Shown here piece after piece: positions 1 to 7,515 of a stretch of 64,000 bases of DNA (position 1 is the first letter of the stretch; each line of letters starts with the position of its first letter). The notes under the pieces are model-generated. The model was not told where the DNA came from. It did no database searches and saw nothing but the letters and a program-made list of their open reading frames with translations. Origin of the DNA: Tellurirhabdus rosea (GTDB lineage: Bacteria > Bacteroidota > Bacteroidia > Cytophagales > Spirosomataceae); the NCBI RefSeq assembly GCF_026278345.1, contig NZ_CP111085.1:3613501-3677500 (forward strand), written 5' to 3'. The translations under genes were made by a program, and so were the position numbers.

Positions 1-799
1 CCAGCCCGCCGCTGAGGCAGATCCCAACGGGCACATCGCTCCGCAGCCGCAGCGACAGCGACGACCGGAACGTGTCGTAATACTCCTCTGGACTCTGCCA
101 GCCGGATTGAAGCCGGTCGGCCAGATTATACCAACGCGACACCTGCACGTTGCCGTCGCGAACGCTGATGCAGTGGCCGTGGACCAGTTTCTTGATTTGC
201 CGGACGAAGGTGTTGCCGTCGATGTCGGTCCGGCTGTAGAGCAGGTAATTGTAAACTACCGTATCATCTGGGCTTAGGGAGACGTTCTGCCGGCCCAGGT
301 GCTCGAACAGCGGCGCAATCTCGGAGGAGAAAACGAACTGTTTATCGGACAGATGATAGTAAAAGGGCTTGACCCCGTACCGGTCGCGGGCGGCAAACAG
401 ACTGCCGGTATGGCGGTCGTACACGGCGAAGGCGAACATGCCGTTCAGTTCGTGCAGGCAGTCGGCGCCCCAGTGCCGGTAGGCATTCAGCAGGACTTCG
501 GTGTCCGTCTGCGAGCGAAACGAGTAGTGGGCGGCCAGCTTCTGCCGGATTTCGACGTAATTATAAATTTCTCCGTTGAAGATGATAACGTACCGGTCAT
601 CGTCTGACAACATGGGCTGATGCCCGGCCGGCGAAAGGTCCAGAATACTCAGCCGGACGAAGCCCAGCCCAACGCCGTTCTCCGTAAATGTTCCGCTGTC
701 ATCGGGCCCCCGGTGGCGCTGCCGTTCCATCATGGCTGTCAATTCAGCCTGCTGGACAGGTTTTTTGGTGAAATTTATAATTCCTGTTATGCCGCACAT
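1..799 (-). CDS. asnB: Asparagine synthetase (glutamine-hydrolysing), N-terminal part, cut by window edge
   Basis: The frame begins with MCGITGIINF, giving the N-terminal nucleophile cysteine (Cys2) of class II glutamine amidotransferases. It then shows RHRGPDD, FNGEIYN and RDRYGVKPFYY, all typical of AsnB. The last readable residues, VPVGICLSGGL, are the start of the SGGxDS ATP-pyrophosphatase loop of the synthetase domain, so about 266 of roughly 600 residues are present. It is the last visible gene of polysaccharide locus A, transcribed after the polymerase. AsnB paralogs in surface-polysaccharide loci (for example WbpS types) are thought to amidate uronic acids; that role here is inference, and ordinary asparagine synthesis remains possible. 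Confidence 0.9.
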   Translation of the reverse strand, partial: MCGITGIINFTKKPVQQAELTAMMERQRHRGPDDSGTFTENGVGLGFVRLSILDLSPAGHQPMLSDDDRYVIIFNGEIYNYVEIRQKLAAHYSFRSQTDTEVLLNAYRHWGADCLHELNGMFAFAVYDRHTGSLFAARDRYGVKPFYYHLSDKQFVFSSEIAPLFEHLGRQNVSLSPDDTVVYNYLLYSRTDIDGNTFVRQIKKLVHGHCISVRDGNVQVSRWYNLADRLQSGWQSPEEYYDTFRSSLSLRLRSDVPVGICLSGGL

Positions 800-969
800 A
801 ATCAAAAAGACTGGTTAATAAGTGAGGTAGTTCGTGGTTAAGACATCGAGTCCTGTTAAGACGGTAAAAAGTGGAATTGGACACATGGATCGGGCGTTTC
901 TGCCTGAAAAAGTGCGAAATAAGGTCCGGTAAAGCGGAAGAACAGGCGGACCATCGGCCCGTTGCGGTT

Positions 970-2226
970 TCAGACCCATTCCGTCCGGACCCGGGGTGCC
1001 GGCTGCTGGCTTGCCTGTCTGAGGCGTATGGCCAGAAACAGCAGCGCCAGCAGAAAAGCCCGGTCGAAAATGCCCTGCGAGAAGCCGCTGGAAAGCAGCG
1101 ACAGAAACGCCACGAGCCCGAAAGAACTTCGGTATTCGACCCAGCGGGTGTATCGTTTGAAAAACAGAAAAAGCAGCGTGAAATAAGCCAAAAACAGCGG
1201 CAGCCCGTAGGTGACCATCAGATACGTAATGCCGTTGTTGCGGTGAATCACCTTCAAATCGCCCGAGCGGGCGGCCTGCCCGAAACGGTTCTCGGCCAGT
1301 CGCCCGAAGCCGATCAGCGGACTCCGGCTAATGTCCATCAGATCGAAAAAGGCGCTGCCGAAGCGGGATGAACTGTCTTCGGTCGACATGCTCACGTTCT
1401 GCTTTACTTTGCCGCTGAGAAACTGGGTCTGGGTGTAGAGCGTCAGAAACAGCGGAAACAGAATGAGCAGGACGGTGCCTTTGACGGCCGGTTTCAGCGC
1501 CGGACTGGTCAGGATGTACCCCATGGCAATGACGAAGAGGGTCAGGTAGCCCGCCGTCGAAATGGTCGTCAGCAGCGTCAGTAGCAGAACCCCATTGCGG
1601 CGGGTGGCCAGCCGCTTGTCCTGCATGATGCTGAACGTCAGGGCCAGATTCAGGAAAACGCCGAAAGCGCCCGGTTCCCAGAAAGGCCCGGAATTACGCT
1701 TCAGCACGCCAAAGGAAAGCTTCTCTTCGGCCAGCGGATTGAAGGTGTACAGAATCATGTTGGGGTTGAACCCGTACGGTTCCAGCGTGCCGAACGGCGA
1801 CGAGAAAAAGGGTTTCGCCACGTTCTGAATCAGAAACTGTTCGACCGCGGGAAAGAAGGTCAGCCCGTAAATCGGCAGGCTGATGATTGCAAACCAGTAA
1901 AGGAGCTGTGTGTAGTAGTGAATAAGCCGGATGCCGCAGACGTGCACCACCAGATACGCCAGCGAGAGGCGAACCAGAATGGTAATCAGCGACATGGGCA
2001 CGAAGTTGTTGAACAGGGAAGCCTGCAGCAGTTCGACCAGAAACACCGTCGCGATGATGCCCAGCGGGGCGGCCGTCAGCGGAGTTCGCCGGTAGACGGC
2101 CACGGCCACGGCCACCAGCAAGAAGATAAGCATGAACTCCGGGCTTCCGTAAAAATATTCTATGCCGGAGACGGCAATGAGGCCGTAAGCAAGCAGATAG
2201 TCCGGCCATTCGGATTTTGGTTGCAT
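970..2226 (-). CDS. O-antigen/exopolysaccharide polymerase-like membrane protein (Wzy type)
   Basis: The 418-residue protein is mostly hydrophobic, with about ten to twelve probable membrane segments and a short basic C-terminus. A loop near residue 180 reads RNSGPFWEPGAFG, which resembles a motif common in bacterial exopolysaccharide polymerases of the Wzy/O-antigen ligase superfamily. A second soluble loop lies near residues 270-330 (STEDSSSRFGSAFFDL). It follows an acyltransferase and a flippase in the same operon, which fits polymerisation of lipid-linked repeat units in the periplasm. Wzy proteins diverge strongly, so the call rests on topology, the loop motif and the neighbours. It could also be a ligase. 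Confidence 0.72.
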   Translation of the reverse strand: MQPKSEWPDYLLAYGLIAVSGIEYFYGSPEFMLIFLLVAVAVAVYRRTPLTAAPLGIIATVFLVELLQASLFNNFVPMSLITILVRLSLAYLVVHVCGIRLIHYYTQLLYWFAIISLPIYGLTFFPAVEQFLIQNVAKPFFSSPFGTLEPYGFNPNMILYTFNPLAEEKLSFGVLKRNSGPFWEPGAFGVFLNLALTFSIMQDKRLATRRNGVLLLTLLTTISTAGYLTLFVIAMGYILTSPALKPAVKGTVLLILFPLFLTLYTQTQFLSGKVKQNVSMSTEDSSSRFGSAFFDLMDISRSPLIGFGRLAENRFGQAARSGDLKVIHRNNGITYLMVTYGLPLFLAYFTLLFLFFKRYTRWVEYRSSFGLVAFLSLLSSGFSQGIFDRAFLLALLFLAIRLRQASQQPAPRVRTEWV

Positions 2227-2262
2227 AAAGCAGAGCAGTTGTGCGTTCGGTTTCAGCGGCGG

Positions 2263-2937
2263 TTACAGTTCCGCCAGCGCCCGGGCCTGGTTCTTTTTTA
2301 GCTGCGTCAGAAACGCGTCGTCGATTTTGCGGATAAACCGGGCCGGGTTGCCCGCCCAGATTTCGTCCGGCGGAATGCTGCGGGCGACCAGCGACGAAGA
2401 GCCCACCACCGAGCGCGCGCCAATCCGGACGCCTTTGAGGATGGTGACGTGGTTGCCGATGAAGCAGTCGTTCTCCAAAATGACCGGTTTGGTCTGCACG
2501 TGATCCACAATTTCGGGCAGGGCCGCGCGTTCGACGGGGTCCAGGGAGTGAAAATCGCTGTCGTAGATGCAGGCGCTGCCGCCGATGCGGACGTTGTCGC
2601 CGATGACGATTCGGTCGGTACAGACGATGGCGACGGAACTCATGCCGACGTTGTTGCCGATACTCAGTTCGCCGCCGTAGACGGCAAAAAGGCAGTTCTG
2701 CTCCCGGCCCGCCATGTTGTGATACCGCCCGTTGTTCAGAATCAGGCCACTCCCGACGTTCATTTTTCCGCCCCGCGAAATGTAGATGTCCGGAATGCCC
2801 CGGCAATCGAGGCCAGGTCCGAGGTCCACCTGATGAATCGAAAAGAGCCAGCGGGTGTACACCTGGTCGAAGGAGCGGCGGAACCGGCGGTAGGTCCAAT
2901 GGATGGCTTTGTACAGGAATCGGTCGGGTCGCATCAT
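2263..2937 (-). CDS. Left-handed beta-helix acyltransferase
   Basis: The 224-residue protein has hexapeptide-repeat turns from about residue 60 to 210 (for example IGNNVGM, IGDNVRIGG, IGNHVTILKGVRIGARSVVG), ending in the typical WAGNPARFIRKI tail. A histidine occurs in YDSDFHSLDP, as in the catalytic loop of the maltose/galactoside O-acetyltransferase (WcaF/CatB-like) group. It probably puts an acetyl or other acyl group on a sugar of the locus A repeat unit; the substrate cannot be told. It lies 36 nt after the polymerase start and 45 nt from the flippase, so it is part of the same operon. Confidence 0.8.
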   Translation of the reverse strand: MMRPDRFLYKAIHWTYRRFRRSFDQVYTRWLFSIHQVDLGPGLDCRGIPDIYISRGGKMNVGSGLILNNGRYHNMAGREQNCLFAVYGGELSIGNNVGMSSVAIVCTDRIVIGDNVRIGGSACIYDSDFHSLDPVERAALPEIVDHVQTKPVILENDCFIGNHVTILKGVRIGARSVVGSSSLVARSIPPDEIWAGNPARFIRKIDDAFLTQLKKNQARALAEL

Positions 2938-2982
2938 GGCGGTATGGGGTTTACCCGTTCGGACCGTTTTTTGGGCTGCCGG

Positions 2983-4362
2983 TCACACGGGCAGGCTTTC
3001 GTTGACGGAGGAAAAAACGGGCGAGGTCCGCAGCTTCCGCAGAACCTGACGGGTTTCGAACGGAGCGACCAGAAAACTGTACGAGGAACAGAGGCAGATC
3101 GCCGCCAGCATTCCCACCAGCCCCAGTCCGGCCAGCGTCACCAGCGCATAAGCGAGCGGAATCATCAGCAGAATGGCTCCCGTGGCCGCGATCAGCTGGT
3201 AGCGGACCTGCCCGATGCCGTTCAGAAAGCTCACGTAGATGGTGCCGAACGTGGTGAGCGCGTAGTAGACGAGCATGGCGCCCGCCAGCGTCAACGGAAC
3301 CGCCACGGAGTTGCCCACCCAGCGCGGAATCAGCCAGCCCGAAAGCGCCAGCAGCGCCACCTGCCCCGCCGTAACGAGCCCCCACAACTGCTGCATCCGC
3401 CGAAGCGCCCCTTCAATCCATTCCACATCGCGTTTGAAATACGCTTCGCCGAAGGCCGACCAGAGCGGATTCAGCGCGATGTTGAAGCCCATCGGCAGAA
3501 AACCGAAATACCGGAACGCCACTTCATACTGGGCCACATACGCCGGACCCAGCAGCCGCGTAATCAAGAGGTTGGTCGTGGTGAAAATGACCGAAAAACT
3601 CAGTTGCAGGATGAAGAACGAAAGCCCGAGTCCGCCGAAATGCCGCAGGGTTTCGCGCCGGGCCACCCCGATGGACGGGCTCAGGTAGCGGAGTTCGCCC
3701 CGGAAAAAATACAGATGAAAACCCGCCAGCACCACAATCTGCGGTACCAGCAGCGCCAGCCCGACATGCAGCAGCGACCCCTCCAGCCACGGACGAAAGG
3801 CCAGAATCAGCCCCAGCGTGGTGAGGTTGCTCAGCAGCGGAAAGAGCGAGTTGACGGCCGATTTATGCACCGCCAGCAGCACAAAAGTGATGTTGCGCAG
3901 CAGCAGTTCCAGCCCGAACGTCATAAACGCGATCAACGCCAGCGTGCTGACCTCCGAGTTCCAGCGGGGGGCTACTTTGAGGAGCCCGGCCCAGTCGATG
4001 AAGGGGTGCACGCAGACGTAAAGGAGGCAGAAAGTCAGGGCGATCACTCCGGTTGCGGTATACAGCGTGCTCACGTAGGTTCGGGCCTGCGCGTGCTCTC
4101 CCTGGCTCAGAAGCTGGGTCAGTTTGTTGCGAAGTCCGTTCCCCAGTCCGAAATCAATAAAAAGAAACCAGGCGACCATCGAACTGAGCGTCAGCCAGAC
4201 GCCGTACAGTTCCGTAGATAGCAGGCTCAGGGTGAGCGGAATAAACACCAGATTCAGGACAAATCCGGCGGCTTTGATCAGCACCGTCAGAAGAACGTTC
4301 TTCCGAACGGCTACGGTCAGGGCGTTTCCGGATTGAAAATAAGCTTGCAGGCGGGAAAGCAT
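2983..4362 (-). CDS. Polysaccharide flippase (Wzx-like, MOP superfamily)
   Basis: The 459-residue protein has about twelve to fourteen hydrophobic segments. It starts with a short amphipathic stretch and an early membrane helix containing AAGFVLNLVFIPLTLSLLS, a pattern common to polysaccharide transporters of the MOP family. FIDFGLGNGLRNKLTQLLSQ around residues 90-110 is also characteristic (GxGNGLRN). It would move undecaprenyl-linked repeat units across the inner membrane. It sits between the sugar-modifying genes and the polymerase of locus A. A second, divergent flippase is encoded at 48006-49316, so each polysaccharide locus seems to have its own. Confidence 0.85.
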   Translation of the reverse strand: MLSRLQAYFQSGNALTVAVRKNVLLTVLIKAAGFVLNLVFIPLTLSLLSTELYGVWLTLSSMVAWFLFIDFGLGNGLRNKLTQLLSQGEHAQARTYVSTLYTATGVIALTFCLLYVCVHPFIDWAGLLKVAPRWNSEVSTLALIAFMTFGLELLLRNITFVLLAVHKSAVNSLFPLLSNLTTLGLILAFRPWLEGSLLHVGLALLVPQIVVLAGFHLYFFRGELRYLSPSIGVARRETLRHFGGLGLSFFILQLSFSVIFTTTNLLITRLLGPAYVAQYEVAFRYFGFLPMGFNIALNPLWSAFGEAYFKRDVEWIEGALRRMQQLWGLVTAGQVALLALSGWLIPRWVGNSVAVPLTLAGAMLVYYALTTFGTIYVSFLNGIGQVRYQLIAATGAILLMIPLAYALVTLAGLGLVGMLAAICLCSSYSFLVAPFETRQVLRKLRTSPVFSSVNESLPV

Positions 4363-4448
4363 ACGGAATGGAGGTCGTCAAAGAAGCGCGAGCATTCAGG
4401 AAAAGGACGGCGGGTAGCCCGCCGGAGAGGTCCGGCGGGCCTTGGGTC

Positions 4449-5603
4449 TTAGTAGGAATGAACCCGCTGTCCGTTGGCTGAGCCGTTGGGAGCAAGGGGG
4501 TACAGTTCGCGGTGCACCACCTGCGGCCGACCGATTGGCCGGGAATCCTGTCCCGCCGGTGCCTGCCCGGCCGGCTGGTCGTTCTGGGCGGCTTTGTAAA
4601 TCCGTTCGATGATGTCCACCACTTTGAGCCCTTCCATGGCGTTGGTGGTGATGGCGCCCCGTCCGCGCAGTACGTCCACCACGTTGGCGACCACGAAGTT
4701 ATGGTTCATGGCCGAGCCTTTGTACGCGCCGTAGTCGTTGCCGGGGTTGGTCGGCGGCAGTTCCGGCATGGTGTAATTGCGGACATGGCAGTATTCGACC
4801 TTGTCCATGTACTGTCCGCCCACTTTCAGGCTGCCGTTTTCGGCGATGACCGTAATGCTGCTTTCGAGGTTGCTGTTCCAGACCGAAGTCGAGAAATTCA
4901 TGCAGCCCATCCCGCCGTTGAGAAACTGGAACGACACCACGCCGCTGTCCTCAAAATCGGTCAGGTGCTGGTGGTTGAAGTCCATCAGGCGCGCCTGGAT
5001 GTTGGTGATGTCGCCAAACAGCCAGTACATGATGTCGATGAAATGGGAGAACTGGGTGTAGAGCGTCCCGCCGTCGAGGTCGCGCTGTCCGTGCCAGCTG
5101 CCGGTGGTGTAGTACCGTTCGTCGCGGTTCCAGTAGCAGTTGAGCTGAACGAGGTAAATCTGCCCCAGGGCGCCGGATTCCACGAGGTCTTTGAGCCAGA
5201 CGGAAGGCGGCGAATACCGGTTCTGCATCACGGCGAACACGTCCCGGCGTTTGCTCAGGGCTTTGTATAGCACCTGTTCGGCATCCTGCCGGCGCAGGGC
5301 GATGGGCTTCTCGATCACGACGTGCTTGTTGGCATCGAGCGCCCGCAGCGCCTGTTCGGCATGCAGGCCGTTGGGCGTGGCAATCGTGACCACGTCGAGG
5401 TTGAGATTGGCCGCCAGCAGGTCGTCGAGCGAGCGGAAGAACGGCACGTCGTACTTGTCGATATTCAGGTCACGGCGATTCTTTACGTCAACCAGTCCAA
5501 CGAGTTCCGTTTCGGGATGCTGCTGAATCATTTCGGCATGACGTTTTCCAATATGACCGCAGCCAACTACGGCAAACCGGATTAACTTTTCTGAATAGTT
5601 CAT
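4449..5603 (-). CDS. Gfo/Idh/MocA-family sugar-nucleotide oxidoreductase, WbpB-like
   Basis: The start was placed at MNYSEKLIRF (384 residues), because the preceding open frame lacks recognisable structure and the Rossmann motif VVGCGHIGKRHAEM follows at once. Next come ATPNGLHAEQALRAL and the catalytic-type EKPIAL segment with its lysine, as in Gfo/Idh/MocA dehydrogenases. Together with the adjacent WbpD-like acetyltransferase and WbpE-like aminotransferase it matches the order of the UDP-2,3-diacetamido-2,3-dideoxy-uronate pathway. There WbpB oxidises C3 of UDP-GlcNAcA with NAD. The specific substrate is inferred from these neighbours. The dehydrogenase making UDP-GlcNAcA is not in this operon but could be the one at 46704-48005. 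Confidence 0.83.
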   Translation of the reverse strand: MNYSEKLIRFAVVGCGHIGKRHAEMIQQHPETELVGLVDVKNRRDLNIDKYDVPFFRSLDDLLAANLNLDVVTIATPNGLHAEQALRALDANKHVVIEKPIALRRQDAEQVLYKALSKRRDVFAVMQNRYSPPSVWLKDLVESGALGQIYLVQLNCYWNRDERYYTTGSWHGQRDLDGGTLYTQFSHFIDIMYWLFGDITNIQARLMDFNHQHLTDFEDSGVVSFQFLNGGMGCMNFSTSVWNSNLESSITVIAENGSLKVGGQYMDKVEYCHVRNYTMPELPPTNPGNDYGAYKGSAMNHNFVVANVVDVLRGRGAITTNAMEGLKVVDIIERIYKAAQNDQPAGQAPAGQDSRPIGRPQVVHRELYPLAPNGSANGQRVHSY

Positions 5604-5685
5604 TTTACAGTTAAAAAGAGGGGTCGCCCCCGGACAGAGTACTTTTTCATGAGTGTCAGGGGTTTCCTGACGGTATTGGGCAGGT

Positions 5686-6267
5686 TCAGCTGATGCGCCG
5701 GACCTGGTTTTGTTCAAGCTGGTATTCCTGGCCGGTTTCGGGGCAGGTGGCCCGTCCTTCGGCATTAAACTGCAGGCGGTGGCCGTATTCACTTACCCAG
5801 CCGGTCTGCCGGGCCGGATTACCTACCACCAGGGCATAGGCCGGTACGGGTCTGGTCACGACGGCCCCGGCCCCGATGAGCGCAAACGCCCCGATCGGGT
5901 TGCCGCAAACGATGGTCGCGTTGGCGCCGATGGAAGCGCCCCGGCCGACGGGCGTAGAGGTGTACTGGTCCCGGCGATTGACCGCCGAACGGGGATTGAT
6001 GACGTTGGTAAACACCATCGACGGGCCCAGAAACACATCATCCTCGCAGGTGACGCCGGTATAAATCGACACGTTGTTCTGCACTTTCACGTTCCGCCCG
6101 AGCACGACGTTCGGCGACACGACCACGTTCTGGCCAATGTTGCAGTCCTCCCCGAGCACGCAGCCCGGCATGAGGTGCGAAAAGTGCCAGATCCGCGTTC
6201 CCGCACCGATTTCACAGCCTTCGTCCACGACAGCGGTAGGGTGGATATAGGTAGTTTTGGTTGTCAT
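5686..6267 (-). CDS. Sugar-nucleotide N-acetyltransferase, WbpD/WlbB-like
   Basis: Starting at [17 protein letters not shown] the protein has 193 residues, the usual size for WbpD. Hexapeptide repeats cover most of its length ([41 protein letters not shown]) and the conserved [14 protein letters not shown] segment is present. This family acetylates the 3-amino group of UDP-GlcNAc(3NH2)A. A longer frame upstream is encoded by an inverted repeat and was rejected as N-terminus. The gene is 80 nt downstream of the WbpE-like aminotransferase and 82 nt upstream of the WbpB-like oxidoreductase, so the three enzymes are contiguous. Confidence 0.87.
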   Translation of the reverse strand: MTTKTTYIHPTAVVDEGCEIGAGTRIWHFSHLMPGCVLGEDCNIGQNVVVSPNVVLGRNVKVQNNVSIYTGVTCEDDVFLGPSMVFTNVINPRSAVNRRDQYTSTPVGRGASIGANATIVCGNPIGAFALIGAGAVVTRPVPAYALVVGNPARQTGWVSEYGHRLQFNAEGRATCPETGQEYQLEQNQVRRIS

Positions 6268-6295
6268 AAGCGCCTGGCTGAAGGATTGAAAGGTT

Positions 6296-6353
6296 GAATG
6301 ACTGATAGGTTGATTTGACTCAGTCATTTTATCATTCAACCTATCAATCATTC
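6296..6353. repeat. Inverted repeat at the wbpE/wbpD junction
   Basis: Two 18-nt arms (6296-6313 and 6336-6353) are complementary at 17 positions, with a 22-nt spacer. The distal arm covers the stop codon of the aminotransferase gene (6348-6350). It belongs to the set of junction repeats described under findings. In RNA it would fold into a hairpin between the two cistrons. Confidence 0.8.
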
Positions 6354-7490
6354 AGCATTAAAGAACTCGATTACTTTTGCGGCAATGTATTCCTGCTCCG
6401 CTTCGTCCATTTCGGTATGCATGGGCAGCGAGAGCACCTGGCGGCAGAGGGCTTCCGAAACGGGGAAAGACCCCGCCGGATACTCGTCGCGGCGGTAGGC
6501 GGGCTGCTGGTGCATGGCCATCGGGTAATAGACCATCGCCGGAATGCCCGCCTGTTGCAAATGACTTTTCAGCGCGTCGCGCTGGTCGCCTTCTACTTTG
6601 AGGGTGTACTGGTGAAAAACGTGCGTCGAAGCGGCCGCCCGGACCGGAATCCGAAGGCCGGGCACGTTGCCCAGCCATTCGTCGTAGCGGGCGGCGGCTT
6701 CCTGCCGACGGCGGCTGAAATCCGGCAGATGCGGCAGCTTAACGCTCAGAACGGCCGCCTGAAGGGTATCGAGCCGCGAATTGACCCCCACCCGTTCGTG
6801 AATGTACTTCTGCCGCTGGCCGTGGTTGGCGACAATGCGCAGGCGTTCTCCCAACCCGGTATCGTTGGTCATGAGCGCCCCGCCGTCGCCGTAGCAGCCG
6901 AGGTTTTTCGACGGAAAAAAAGACGTACAGCCAATGTCGCCGATGGTGCCCGCCATCCGCTCCGTGCCGTCGGCAAAACGGTAGATACTGCCGATGGCCT
7001 GGGCGGTGTCTTCAATGATCGCAAGGCCGTTGGCGCTGGCCAGATGCAGCAGCGGCTCCATGTCGGCGCACTGGCCAAAAAGGTGAACGGGGACAATCGC
7101 TTTGGTCCGGGGTGTCAGCACGGCCTGCACGTTTTCGGCCGTGAGGTTAAACGTATCCGGGTCCACATCGGCCCAGACGGGCGTCAGACCCAGCAGGGCA
7201 ATCACTTCGGCCGTGGCCACGTACGTAAACGCCGGGACAATCACTTCGTCGCCGGGTTTCAGATCCAGCGCCATCATGGCGAGTTGCAGGGCATCCGTGC
7301 CGTTGGCGCAGGTGACGACCCGTTCCACATCCAGAAAAGCGGCCAGATCCTGCTGAAACTGCCGGACAAACGAGCCGTTGATGAAGTCGCCGTTCAGCAG
7401 AACCTGCTGCATGGCTTCGTCAATATCGGTTTTCAGGCGGAGATACTGGGTTTTCAGATCTACCATCTGAATGGGGGCTTGCGTAATCAT
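6348..7490 (-). CDS. DegT/DnrJ/EryC1/StrS aminotransferase, WbpE-like
   Basis: The 380-residue protein has the PLP-aminotransferase landmarks of the family. These are [14 protein letters not shown] near residue 62, [31 protein letters not shown] and [16 protein letters not shown], whose lysine (about residue 195) should form the Schiff base. WbpE aminates the 3-keto intermediate produced by WbpB, normally from glutamate. The gene follows the wzc-type gene by 25 nt and precedes the WbpD-like gene. MVDLKTQYL, eight codons in, is an alternative start. Specificity is inferred from the WbpB/WbpD neighbours. Confidence 0.88.
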   Translation of the reverse strand: MITQAPIQMVDLKTQYLRLKTDIDEAMQQVLLNGDFINGSFVRQFQQDLAAFLDVERVVTCANGTDALQLAMMALDLKPGDEVIVPAFTYVATAEVIALLGLTPVWADVDPDTFNLTAENVQAVLTPRTKAIVPVHLFGQCADMEPLLHLASANGLAIIEDTAQAIGSIYRFADGTERMAGTIGDIGCTSFFPSKNLGCYGDGGALMTNDTGLGERLRIVANHGQRQKYIHERVGVNSRLDTLQAAVLSVKLPHLPDFSRRRQEAAARYDEWLGNVPGLRIPVRAAASTHVFHQYTLKVEGDQRDALKSHLQQAGIPAMVYYPMAMHQQPAYRRDEYPAGSFPVSEALCRQVLSLPMHTEMDEAEQEYIAAKVIEFFNAE

Positions 7491-7515
7491 ATCGGTACGG
7501 ATCAGGTAGGACGGC

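Noticed and set aside
2449-4221. 590-codon open frame on the plus strand
   Set aside because: It is antisense to the acyltransferase and flippase genes. Its translation is rich in Q, R, H and P with no domain pattern, as expected for the reverse strand of G+C-rich genes.
5604-5792. N-terminal extension of the WbpB-like oxidoreductase
   Set aside because: The extra 63 codons have no structure and overlap the end of the WbpD-like gene; the Rossmann motif begins just after MNYSEK.
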